Below are positions 37,401 to 48,367 of a DNA stretch of 64,000 nt, piece after piece. The position numbers and the translations under genes are program-made. The stretch is from assembly GCA_013398295.1 (NCBI GenBank), contig VZSF01012080.1, positions 62,001 to 126,000 on the forward strand. The letters run 5' to 3'. Positions within the stretch are counted from its first letter, which is position 1. The number at the start of each line of letters is the position of its first letter. The notes below the pieces were generated by a model. The model had not been told where the DNA came from, did no database searches, and was given only the letters and a program-made list of their open reading frames with translations. This DNA comes from Chionis minor (Eukaryota > Chordata > Aves > Charadriiformes > Chionididae).

Positions 37401-39777
37401 TTATATCAAGAAAACATGAAAGAGTACCTTGTAGCCTATGTTCCCACATTCTACTTGCACAGGATTGGGGCAGAGAGGGAACTTTTGAGCATGACAGAGA
37501 ACCCCCATTGAATAATTAGACAATCAGAAATGCAGGGCACGTCACAGAGGCCACCTGCTTTTGAAATGTAGCCATGACCCTTATTATAAGAGAGCCTCAT
37601 GGTATCATTCTTTTGAGACTTTCCTTATCTGACAGACCTCTCATATCTTCTCCCAGAACTCCTTTGACACAGCAACAATACAGACCACTGGATAAATATT
37701 TAAAAATTTTACCAACCTGTGCAGAAATATGCATTCTAGACTCTATAACCCGTGTTTGTGCCTGGTTTTTTTTGAAAAGAGCACGCAATGAAGCAGTGTG
37801 GAGCTGTATGTGCCCAACCAAGCTAGTGTATCCTGGGTGACCAGAAGCCTTGCTTCATATTTCAGATGAATATTCATCAAAACACTCAGACACACATTAC
37901 TTCATTCTTTTTCATAGACAGCTTCCTTTATGTTATATCATCTCCTGTAACTTCCGAGTCACTGAAAACCACTTTCCATTTTGAATCTTAATGATTATAG
38001 CAGTGTCTTATCCAAGGACCCAATCTGTTGTTGCGTGAAGCATTGGTGATTAAAACCATCCCTGCCTTCCATCTCAACACAACAATTCAGATCAACTTGA
38101 AAGCCCTGGAGCCAATCTGCTAGTGACTTGATAATTGGAAGGTGGGGTTCACTGATTGTTCAGATCCTACTAAGAGGTTGTCACAATAATAACAGGAACA
38201 CCAAGAAAAGGTAGACTCTCCTCACTCTCCCATGCCAGTCTTTACATATCTGTCCTGAAAGAACAAAACTTGAAAAAAAGTTAAGAGTCTCTAAATTCCT
38301 AACAATAGCCCTTCTTTTAGAAGTAAAAGATACAATGCTTTTCATTCAGGACACTTGAAAGTCACTGTGATGCAATACCCGATTTTCTGCAGTGAACAGC
38401 CAGTTCAGTACTGTCATTCAAGTCAAATGTCTCTTCAAATCTTTCTTCCTCTAAACACTCTGTTTTCTAGTCACAGGAACTGTGTAAGCATGCAGCAAAT
38501 TGCAGTGTCCCACCTGACATAGAGTCTTCTCTACCAATGAAGAACACTCCCTAGCTGCTATTTGTAGGCCTTAACCCCCAACTTTTCTAGGTGTCCATTA
38601 CAGAAGCATTACATGAGTAGTTTAAAGGATAAAAATTTAACTCCTGAAATCCCATACATTATACACAGTGCTAGCAAAGTTTGAAAAAAATTGTAGAGAA
38701 GTAATTTTTGGCCACAGAATCCATATACCATGGAAAACACACTGTTACCAGAGAAGAATAAAAAAAAGGAAGAGAAACTATACATAATTAAAGTTCCAGA
38801 TCAGTGCAGAACTTCTGAGAAAGTATTAATGCAAAAGTCTCAAAGTGTTGGACTTGTTCCTAAAACATATCTTTCATTTGTATCTATTTCTAGTGCACTA
38901 ACAAACAGCACAGCTGGCATCTCTTCTGGCTCAGAATTTGTGAATACGAGCAGAATTGTCCCTCTCTTCAGTGAAACCCAAAACTAGGAAAACTGGCTTA
39001 GGTATAGGACATCCTAAACTGTGTAGGATGTCATGGTTGCTGCTGGTTTTGTTTTCTACCTGAATCATTTAAGTGCCAGTTATAAACTGGGACATTTTCA
39101 GACTATTTGCACAGAATACTTTGAGGAAAAACAGAGCAAGTAATAACTTATGATCACTTAAATATATTCTGCTGTACTAAAGAAACAGAGGCAACTACCT
39201 CTAATTCATCCTGTCCATCTCATGAAATTAATTTAGCCTGGAAAAAAGATCCAAGAAGAAAGCCCAGAATCCTATTTCTAACCAGTCTGGTTTCTGCAGA
39301 AAAAACCACTCATGCTATACAGATATGAATCTTGCACTCAAATATGACACACATCAATCTTCATTACAAGTTGTGTATTTTGCTAGCTAATGTTTGAAGG
39401 GGTTTAGTTCAAGTAGTAAATATCTAAAGATAAGAAAGTAAATATTTCAGAGTTGGAAAATGCAATATTTACAACTATGTCTGCAACCCATCCACTTTCC
39501 TTTTCAGACACCAATTTGTGCATTGAAACAAACCAAGAACCTGTGAGAAAAGTGTATCACAAGATGAAAATATGTGTGTACAGGTGAACTAAACAGAAAT
39601 AACACTACCAATACTGTTTGCTTACTTCTAAGTGCTTAGTTTTTCAGCATAAGTAACTTTTAGCCTACATAACATTTTTCAGTATTGAATATGCTGAAAT
39701 AGCAAAATGGATACAATTGTAAAATGTTTTCCTCATCTAACACTAATCATCTCAAATGACCATTGACCTTTTTACAA
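34471..39777. other. AT-rich DNA, nothing recognised
   Basis: No supported gene. 36600-37050 has somewhat more CpG and a few overlapping minus-strand frames (60 to 71 codons) but no recognisable domain. All other frames are short. Confidence 0.55.
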
Positions 39778-40281
39778 TGAAGTTTTCTCATTAGCCTCTT
39801 ATTTATCCATGCAAACTTCCTGCTTCTTTTGTTTTAATTCCCGCACACAAAAATGGAATAATCTTAGGTTTGGAGCGGATGAAAAAGAACTAGCTTTCTT
39901 AGACCCCTCTTCTCTCCAGGATTATATTCCATGGTGCTCTCCCGAGCAAATTACTGAACAGGTCAAAGTCTGCTCTCCTGAAGTTCAGGGTTGTAATCCT
40001 GCTATTTGCCTTGTTTCCTTCTCTCAGGATCCTGAGCTCCAACATCTCACATTCACTGCAGGTGGTAATGAACCCCTGCCCTTTACACAGCTGACCGATT
40101 CTTCCTTGTCATATACAGCAGAGCACCTTCCCCAGCAGCTCCTCGATTACCTGTGTCAGGAAGTTCCTCATAAAACCCAAGGCCTCCCAACACAAGGTTT
40201 CTTCTAGTTGTCTGAAGAAAGCCTCATACATTAGGTTTTACAACTTTACCCATCTTGGTCTGCCCTTTAATCCCAACCCAC
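39778..40281 (-). mobile_element. CR1 LINE ORF2 fragment, endonuclease region to linker (part 1)
   Basis: The plus strand follows the reverse complement of the CR1 ORF2 endonuclease-to-linker region as I remember it. Landmarks in order are 'catgcaaacttcctgc', 'gtctgctctcctgaagtt', 'agggttgtaatcctgc', 'tctcaggatcctgagctcca', 'cctgtgtcaggaagttcctc' and 'gcctcatacattag'. The minus-strand reading frame is broken by substitutions, and a 132-codon plus-strand frame (39809-40207) is an antisense artefact. The match continues beyond the LTR at 40815-40905, so this is one CR1 copy split by a later insertion. Confidence 0.8.
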
Positions 40282-40421
40282 TGTCATGATTTAATCCCAG
40301 CCAGCAGCTAGGATCACACAGCTACTTGCACACTTCTCCCCCTGGCCCCCAGAAGGGTAGTGAGAAGATGGAAAAAAGGAGGGGAAGGAAAAAAAAACCT
40401 TGTGAGCTGAGATAAAGACAG

Positions 40422-40427
40422 TTTAAT
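40422..40427 (-). terminator. LTR poly(A) signal (ATTAAA)
   Basis: The minus strand reads ATTAAA, followed by an ACTGTCTTTATCTCA-type segment shared with the LTR at 61383-61931. It would specify the 3' end of retroviral transcripts. Confidence 0.7.
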
Positions 40428-40583
40428 AGAACAATAACAGAAAAGGAAAATAACAACAATAATAATTGTAAAAGAATATACAAAATAAAGCAATGCAACA
40501 CAAATTGCTCTCACCACTTGGTGGTTGGTTACCCAGCCCACCCTGAGCAGCGATCATGGATCTCTGCTCCCCAGCCAACCCCC

Positions 40584-40590
40584 ATTTATA
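40584..40590 (-). promoter_or_regulatory. LTR TATA box
   Basis: The minus strand reads TATAAAT within AGAATATAAATGGG. It lies about 160 bp upstream of the poly(A) signal on that strand, marking the U3/R side of the LTR. Whether it is active is unknown. Confidence 0.7.
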
Positions 40591-40814
40591 TTCTGAGAAT
40601 TATATCTATGGTATGGAATACTCCTTTGGCCAGCTTGTTCTGTCTGTGCTCCCTCTCAGCCTATATGGGAAGCTGAAAAAAATCCTTGACTAATATAAAC
40701 ATCACCTGGCAACAATTAAAACAATATGCATTATCAACATTCCTTTTGAACCAAATCTGTAACACAGCAGCCACTAGAAACAAAATTACCTCTAACCCAA
40801 CTGAAACCAGGACA

Positions 40815-40905
40815 CCCACCAATTCTGTGTGGGCTCATCCTCCGTTGCTAGGCAGAGCTCCATGCTTTTCATCTGATTTCTCACATAAACAGAAACCAAC
40901 ATCAT
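40815..40905 (-). mobile_element. CR1 LINE ORF2 fragment, endonuclease region (part 2)
   Basis: Directly beyond the LTR the CR1 match resumes: cccaccaattctgtgtgg, ctaggcagagctccatgc and a 'ttctcacataaacag' segment correspond to the next part of the CR1 reverse complement. The join with part 1 is seamless once the LTR and one copy of CCCAC are set aside. Confidence 0.75.
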
Positions 40906-43900
40906 TTCATTTACTGTGAAAAGCAGCACACATACACATGCACATACATGACACAAATACCTCTACATTGTTTTGCAAAAAAATTTGCAACATTTTAATA
41001 AATTCATTCATTTCTGTTTCAATAGATAGAAAGTTTATAGTGTGGCCCATTAATAGCTATTTTTGCATTCAACATATTTTCATCATGAATCATTCCTGAA
41101 GTGAAATATCAAACAAAAAATATTTCACTGAATCAGAATACTTGTAACAAAAAAATAAATACAAACAACAAGTCAAAATCCTATTGTTCTAGCTAACAGT
41201 GTATATCATCTTATTTAAAAAATAGTTCCAGTGGCTTCAAAACTACTGCACAAATGGCTGTACACTGAGAGCCTTTATAATGTCTGTAGCAGGTAGAACA
41301 ACTCCTCTTTTTGCACCACAGAACACTATTCAAAACTAGTTTTCCTGCTTTGCTGGTTTTGACAAGCAGACTATGAAACAGATTTGCAAGACAATATACA
41401 AAATCAGGGAACTGCAGAGTTATTTCAGTACCCCTAATTATAATGCAGAGTTGGAAACGCAAGAGCTGTCGATGCTTTTCTTCACAGAGCTCAACTATCT
41501 ATCAGCTGAAAAAAGGCTTGTTATAGCAAAAGTCAACTGGATAATTACAAGTATCTCCAACACCACTGCATAGTAAAATATCTCATGTATATTTCATATT
41601 AAAATCTACTCAATTATACTATTATTCTTAGTAAATCTACACAAGAAGACAAGATTTAAATTTCAAATTAAAAGACTGATCTAAAGCACAAAAATACACT
41701 GCAACTGATTTAATATACGGGAACTTGGTGAGGTCCAATGAGCAGGCCCTGGACTGAAAGCAGTTTGCCGTGTGTTTTTTAGATAAAATAGCAAAAGGCT
41801 GTTCAATTGTACAGCCTTACCTGCTCATAACAGCATTATCCTGAGCTTTTATGTTTATCTATTGCTCCAAGCGAGGCTGTGGACATCCCAAGAGATGGTA
41901 CATTCTTCATGGCTGCAATCTTTCTATACAGCAACGTCATTGCACAGGTCTGGCTAGCTGTATTGGAGCTACATCAGAGCAAATCTAGTGAGCATTTGAA
42001 AGCTTCATTTTTGCTGACTACTCCCTTGCTGTGAATTTGGGAAGGGAGCTAGGTAGAGCACAGCAGTGGAAGTTTAATATCAAAGTGGTTGAGCAGAAAT
42101 CAGAAAAACGGTACAGTAAAGTTTGAGAGAGGCAACAGAACTACAGCTATCTCAAAATGAGTGAAGGCACTCTGATGGGCTCTGTACTGAATGCACAAAT
42201 ATCTTTCCAAATTTGTGAGGGATAGTAATAGATAATAGAGGACTTGCTATTATATGTGTTAAACATTAACTCCAAGGTCTTAGCACTTTTCAAAAGAGGT
42301 GTTTCTAAGTAATAATCAGTAGAATAGAATATTCTGAAGAATCTTCAGGATTAAATAGATCTCCGAGTCATGACAAAATATGACATATCTCATGCTAAGT
42401 CACGTGAAAAAAAACCCCAAACCCACCAAAACCCCAGGCAAATAGTTCCCCTTCTTCCTTTGGTCCTACCCTAAGTCAATTGTTCAATTGTTTTAATCAA
42501 TACGTTGAATAACGCTGCTACCACTTTCCAAGAGAACTCCAAGTAGAGCCTTAAAGTGTTAAGATGCATTGGGAGAAATCTCTGTGTTGTCATCATGATG
42601 GCAATAATGAATACCTGAAACACAAATCTTGACAAAAAAGAAGTTTTCTTCAGAGTGCTTCTTTGGATGGGGGCAAGCAAAGGGTAAGAGATTAATGTTA
42701 TAACCCTCCACTTGTCCAGGAACACAACGATTAAGGTTGCCTTGAACTTTTTTAGTTTTTATTCTTCTCCATCTTTCCTCTTCACTTCTCTTTCCTGAAA
42801 AGTGAGATGAAGAAGCTACCTCTTCTGCTGTGTTTTCCTTCTAAGGCTTTATCCTAGTTTCCATATTAATTGATAGACAAGTACTTATGAAATCCCACAT
42901 AAGAAGAAATTACTTCTATTAAAGAAAAAAAATATCTTTTCTTCTGTAAGACCTTATGTCTCTCATTTTCTTTTCACCCAAACTTGTCCGTTCTATCCAT
43001 ACTAGAAAAAAGTAAGGCACATTATCTGGATGCAATGTTTGACTGATTCTCCCTTAAAAAAAACCCCAGCAAACCAAACAAAATCCAAAACCCAAACCAT
43101 ATTTTTTTAAAAAGTGTCCTACCATCCTTTCCATCATACGTCATTTTAAACTGATACAAGGCTCCCCTGTCAGAAGTTTCCTCTTCTATTCTTCCTTGTC
43201 ATCCCCTTGTTGAAGAACTGCATCAAAGAAAAAAAGGGTTTTCAGAAGGAACTAAAAATTGATTGTGAGCAAGTTGGAAATCCTGAACTGGCAAGATTTT
43301 TTACCTAGCGAGTAAGTACTACAAATGGGAATATTCTTGGGTTGGATCTGTAAGGATCTGCATATATAAGGATCAAGTGATCTGGAATTCACTTAGCTGA
43401 GAAACAGAATCACAGTTATATGCAAAGAGAATAGGAAAGAAAATGCTCTTCTCTCTTACAGAGCATTTGGATACACCTGTATCTCAGGCGAGCAGGAGTT
43501 TCTAAAGAAAAATGTGTGAGTACAGTGTGTTTAGTTTATTGATTTCATAAGTCAAATCATGAGCTACAAGAATCACAGGTACTTCCCAGCAGTCAGTAAA
43601 CACATACCAAGAACTGACCTACAGGAAATGCTTAGCATTGAAAGTGACTATCATACAGCTACTACAACAACAAACCTCTTCTCACAAAGAAAGAGATAGA
43701 AGACGTAAAAAAGGTGCTTCTTGATGGCTTTTCAGATATCATTACTTTAATCATGGCTAACTATTCAATAAGTAAAGATTAAACACTTCAGGCAAAAGAA
43801 GAATAGAAGTATCTTCACTGAGTACTAGAGCATAAACCCTTTTGGTAAATAACAATGAGGTGACACAAAAGATTTTATCCAGCTGTAAAAAAATGTTCTG

Positions 43901-45267
43901 TAATAATGCTCTACTTCTCTTTGGATTTATCTTGTGTTTATTTCCAGAAGGTCATTTGTTCTACCACTATAAAGAGATTCTGTTCTTGACTCTATATAGC
44001 CATGCCCAAGTAGAGCCGTGTTAATGTTAACACACCCTTTCTATTATTATTATTATTTTCTATTGGCTGTGATGCTGTTCTCCTCTTTCCAGCTTTAATA
44101 GGGCAAGATGACTTTATCTCCTTCCCTCCAACTTGGATTACAGAGTGGATTGTTTCTGAAAACAAACTGTGAAGTTCGGTTCTCATTTGAAAATATGGTT
44201 CTATTGCCATTAATCATCGGATTTTTACCACTGCATCATTATCAATGAACAGCAAAGGAGACAGAGACACTGCAAGGATGAGTGTAGACAGGTGGACTCA
44301 GGTAAAGTTGAATCTCTCACTAAACTTGCCTTCTGTATGAAAGGAAAAACTAAGCTTTATATAAAAATAAAAAAGATCTTTTGCTCCAAATATTGCAACT
44401 ATTTTCCTCGTACATTCCATTTTTTTTGGTAGTGTCATGGGTTCTTGAAAAATAAACATGACACTACAGGAAAGCAGAATAATATTAATCTCATGTGAAC
44501 CCTTCCCAGCCTGTTCTTTAGAGCACTTAAAAACAAATCATGCTTTTGCCTCCACCAGAGTGGAGAAACTTATAGTAAAATTTCTTTAAGCAAAAAAGAT
44601 CAAGGAGTTGCCCAAACTTAGTTCTATTCTGCTGGGTCATTCAAAATGCAAGGAGCAAGCAGGGGAGAGCTTTGTTTTGCAGCAAACAAAATATATTAAA
44701 AAGAAAAGAAAAGAAAAAAGTCATCTGTTACTTCATTCTTGAAGAAATAGCAAAGCCAAAACCAATGGTTACTGTACAGCTTGTTCAGGAGAATTCTCAT
44801 GCCACATTCCTCTGTTGTCTTCCTCTTGGCCATCTATTACCCTAGACCCCTCTTTTTTCAGTAAGAAAGAGAGATGTTAATGCTGTATTTCTCACAACAT
44901 ATTAGAACAATTACCATGCACTTTTCATTTGATATGCTTGCTACCTTCAGTCTCCATAAACATAAGCCATGGAAGTTTTCTTACACTTCATTGGAGACAG
45001 AAAACTGAAGGGGTTCATTCAGACCTCCTTCAGCTCTTCTCTATCCATCGAAAATGCTGAACAGAAGTGCTCTTCAAGGGTGCATTTGGCACAATATTTT
45101 TCTGCTTTTTTAATGTAGAAAATAGCATCAGAATGGATAACTTATTCTGTAAGAGAAGGCAGACAGTCTTGTATTAAAACCCGTGAACTCAGCCTGGGCT
45201 TTATTTTCCTAGTTTTGTTTCCCATGAGAGTGAAATAGGATGTTTTCTATTGAAGATGCAGGATAGG
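40906..45267. other. AT-rich DNA, nothing recognised
   Basis: No gene or interspersed repeat recognised. Contains A/C-rich tracts at 42411-42437 and 43052-43100, a short (ATT)n at about 44042-44057, and an imperfect palindrome at 41795-41818. Confidence 0.55.
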
Positions 45268-45440
45268 CGTGGTCAGTTAACCTTGGCTGGATGCTAGGTG
45301 GCCACCAAGCCGCTCTATCACTCCCCTCCTCAACTGGACAGGAGAAAATATAACGGAAGGCTATGGGTCAAGATAATGACAGGGAGATCACTCAGCAATT
45401 ACTGTCACAGGCAAAACAGACTTGACTTGGGGAAAATTAA

Positions 45441-45446
45441 TTTATT
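45441..45446 (-). terminator. ERVK-type LTR poly(A) signal (AATAAA)
   Basis: The minus strand reads AATAAA within GGTAATAAATTAATTTTC, a landmark of this LTR family. It is followed by a T/G-rich stretch (AAGTCTGTTTTGCCTGTG). Confidence 0.7.
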
Positions 45447-45640
45447 ACCAATCAAGTCAGAATCAGGAAAATGGGAAATAGAAACAAATCTTAAAACACC
45501 TTTCCCCCATCCCTCCCTTTTTCCTGGCCTTAACTTCACTTCTAATTTTCTCTGCCTCCCCCCTCTGAGTGGAATGGGGGTTGCGGTCAGTTCATCACAT
45601 GCAATTTCTGATGCTCCTTCCTCTTCACACTCTTCCCCTG

Positions 45641-46000
45641 CTCCAGTGTGAAGTCCCATCCATGGGAGACAATCTTCCAAGAACTTCTCCGACATGGGTC
45701 GTTCCCACATGCTGCAGTTCTTCACTGGAGTCTCCAATGTGGGTCCATTCCACAGGGTGCAATTCTTCAGGAACAGACTGCTCCAATGTGAGTCCCCCAT
45801 GGTGTCAGAAGTCCTGCCAGAAAACCTACTCCATCATGGGCTCCTCTCTCCACAGCAAGCCTGCTCCAGTGTGGGCTCTCCAGAGGGCCATAGCCACCTT
45901 CAGGCACATCCCCCTACTTCAACATGAGGTCCTCCACGGGCTGCAGATGGATATCTGCTCCACCATTAACCTCCATGGGCTGCGGGGGGACAGCCTGACT
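45641..46000 (-). repeat. Degenerate tandem array inside the ERVK-type LTR
   Basis: On the plus strand, units begin CTCCANNRTG at 45641, 45687, 45732, 45781, 45829 and 45864 (spacing 46, 45, 49, 48, 35). More diverged units begin at about 45918 and 45958. Each carries a variant of ccatgggctgcagttcttc. The array lies between the TATA-like box and the poly(A) signal of the LTR on the minus strand. Confidence 0.75.
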
Positions 46001-46160
46001 CACCATGGTCCTCACCCTAGCCTGCAGAGGAGTGTCTTCTCTGTCACTGGGAGCACCTCCTCCCCCTCCTTCTTCATTGACTTTGGTGTCTGCAGAGTTC
46101 TTTCTCTCATATATTGTCAACCTTCTTTTCGAGCTGCTGTTGTGCGGCAGTTTTTTCCCT

Positions 46161-46167
46161 TCTTAAA
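46161..46167 (-). promoter_or_regulatory. TATA-like box of the ERVK-type LTR
   Basis: The minus strand reads TTTAAGA followed by AGGGAAAAAACTGC, where this LTR family carries a TATTTAAGA-type box. Weak as a TATA box; activity unknown. Confidence 0.45.
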
Positions 46168-46341
46168 TCACAGAGGCACTACCACCACTGCTGACTGGCT
46201 CAGCTTTGGTCAGCGGGAGGTCCGTCTTGGAGCCGGCTGGCACAGGCTATATTGGACACGGGGGAAGCTTCTGGTGTCTTTTAATAGAAGCCACACCTGC
46301 AACCATGCACGGGCCAGACCTTGCCACATAAACCCAATACA

Positions 46342-47146
46342 TTATGAATATTATTGTGAAAGTCTTATCTTACATCTGAAATATGTAGTTACTTTAGGTC
46401 AGCTAGTACTTTGTAAGTCTACAAGGTCCAGAAACTTAAGATGTACTTGAACCCCGTGAGACTGAACAAGTTAATTCATGTTTGGGTGCCTCTCCTTGTT
46501 TTGTAGACAAAGAGACACGAAAGTGTTGAGAGGAAATCTCCACTCCTGCTTCAAACAATTATGTATAACAAATATTTGGAGCAATTATATTTTTAAAATC
46601 CCAGCATGAGAAAAATTAGAAACCTTTTAGAAAAGGTCAGCTTTAGTTCTTTGCAATGGAAGATAAACATCTGAAATGTCTTTCCTTTTTGTTCCTTCAA
46701 ATCAGGTTTGAAAAACACCTATTTAAGTATCTTGGCTTAAGGGAAAGGTGTATCAAGCTATGCTGAGGTAACAGGTGATCCAATATCCATTGCTGGCAGC
46801 TTATGCATACTACAGCATTAATTCTGCTTCATTCTGGTGCAATATTAATGACGAGTGTTACAGCTGAGGAGATACTGAAAATTAATGCCTTCTAGAAGGA
46901 TTCAGATTCTCTGCAGCAGTCAACTGGAGAAAAGAAGTTTTCCTTGCTTTAGAAAACTGACATGCTACAGAGGCCTGGCTAACATATTCTTTTTATTTAT
47001 CTAAATATTAAAAGTATACTTCTGTTGAGCTTTTGCTTTTGTAGAGAAGAAAGGTATAAACTCACTCTAATTTATTAAGATAACATGCCTTGTGCCAGCA
47101 CTATGTTGCTATTTCCTATGATGGTCAGCCTTGTGAAATATGAAGA
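46342..47146. other. AT-rich DNA, nothing recognised
   Basis: No gene or repeat family seen in this stretch between the ERVK-type LTR and the T-rich tracts. Confidence 0.6.
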
Positions 47147-47201
47147 TTTTTTTTTTTTTTTTTTTGTCTCCAAATAATGTTTTTTTTATTTTTTTTTTTT
47201 G
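47147..47201 (+). repeat. Paired poly(T) tracts
   Basis: A run of 19 T (47147-47165) and, after about 15 bp, two further T-runs ending at 47201. On the minus strand these are poly(A) tracts, but I see no recognisable retrocopy attached. Homopolymer lengths may be unreliable. Confidence 0.7.
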
Positions 47202-47264
47202 GTTACACTGAAAATGTTATTTATAATCTGTTTAGTTAAACCATCAAACAGCACTCCCACAACA

Positions 47265-48367
47265 TTGTTCTGGAGAAACGGGCTGCCCATTGCTTGGACA
47301 GGCGTACTCTTCACTGGGTAAAAAACTGTCTGGATGGCAGGCCCAAGAGTTGTAGTGAACGAGTTAAATCCAGTTGGCAACTGGTCACACGTGGTGTTCC
47401 CCAGGGCTCAGTACTGGAGACAGTTCTGATATTATCTTTGTTAATGATATGGACGATGGGATTGAGTGCACCCTCAGTAAGTTTGCAGATGACATCGAGT
47501 GGGCAGGAGTGTTGATCTCCTTGAGGGTAAAAGGCTCTATGGAGGGATCTGAACAGGCTGGATCAATGGGCCAAGGCCAACAGCATGAGGTTCAACAAGG
47601 CCAAGTGTCAGCCAAGTGCCAGGTTGGTCAAAACCTCCCCATGCAATGCTACAGTTTGAGGGAAGAGTGGCTGGAAATCTGCCTGGCAGAAAAGAACCTA
47701 GAGGTGTTGGTTAACAGCTGGCTGAATAAGAGTTGGCGGTGTGCCCAGGTAGCCAAGAAGGCCAATAGTATCCTGGGTTGGATCAGAAATAGCATGGTCA
47801 GCAGGACTGGGGAAGTGGTTGTCCCCCTGTACAATGGTGAGGCCATACCTCAAATACTGTGTTCCTTTTTGGGCTCCTCATCCTAAGAGAGACATTGAGG
47901 TGCTGGCGCGTGTCCAGAGAAGGACAACAAAGCTGATGAAGGGTCTAGAGAATGTGTCTTATGAGGAGCAGCTGAGGTACTGGCGTTGTTTAGTCTGGAG
48001 AAAAGAAGGCTGAGGGAAGACTTTATCACTCTCTACAACTACCTGAAAGGAGGCTGTAGTGAGGTGGGGGTCAGTGTCTTCTCTCAAGAAACAAGTGATA
48101 GGACAAGAGGCAATGGCCTCAAGTTGCACCAGGGGAAGTTTTGGTTGGATATGAGGAAAAAATTGCTTCACTGAAAGAGTTATCAAGCATTGGAAGAGGC
48201 TGCCCAGGAAGTGGTTGAGTCGCCACCCCTGAAGGTATTTAAAAGACATGAAGATGTAGTGCTTAGGGTCCTGGTTTAGGGCTGGACTAGTGCAGTGTTA
48301 GGTTTATGGTTGTAGTTGATGATCTTAAAGATCTTTTCCACCCTAAATGGTTCTATGATTCTGTGAT
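47265..48367 (+). mobile_element. CR1 LINE, 5'-truncated, reverse transcriptase to 3' end
   Basis: Starts inside the reverse transcriptase: TLHWVKNCLDGRPK, LVTRGVPQGSVL (about 47330-47420), then the active-site box LSKFADD (about 47476-47496) in another frame. C-terminal landmarks follow: [62 protein letters not shown] and [14 protein letters not shown]. The 3' UTR ends in the octamer tail (ttctatgattctgtgat, 48351-48367). At least three frames are needed to read it through, so several indels have accumulated. Non-functional. Confidence 0.95.

Larger units (their letters stand above)
40282..40814 (-). mobile_element. Solo LTR of an ERVL-type endogenous retrovirus
   Basis: A complete 533-bp LTR: on the minus strand it begins TGTCCTGGTTTCAG and ends ATGACA. 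It is flanked by a perfect 5-bp target-site duplication CCCAC (40277-40281 and 40815-40819), the size typical of class III/ERVL insertions. The minus strand has a TATA box and a poly(A) signal in LTR order. No internal gag, pol or env sequence is adjacent, so recombination between two LTRs presumably removed the provirus. It lies inside an older CR1. Confidence 0.93.
45268..46341 (-). mobile_element. Long solo LTR of an ERVK-type endogenous retrovirus
   Basis: On the minus strand it begins TGTATTGGGTTTATGTGGC and ends near TTAACTGACCACG. Its body matches my memory of the ~1-kb avian ERVK-type LTR: 'AAGCTTCCCCCGTGTCC', 'CCGGCTCCAAGACGGACC', a run of diverged GGAG-containing units, 'GAACTGACCGCAACCCCC', and 'TTGGTAATAAATTAATTTTC'. 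No internal viral genes adjoin it. The left end is uncertain by a few bases, and I see no clean target-site duplication. Frames of 293 codons (plus, 45569-46450) and 131 codons (minus, 45405-45800) come from its repeat array and are not genes. Confidence 0.85.

Noticed and set aside
39809..40207. 132-codon plus-strand open frame
   Set aside because: It is antisense to the CR1 endonuclease-region fragment and therefore a by-product of that repeat.
45569..46450. 293-codon plus-strand open frame, the longest in the window
   Set aside because: It lies almost entirely antisense within the ERVK-type LTR and owes its openness to the GC-richer tandem array. It has no protein-domain features.
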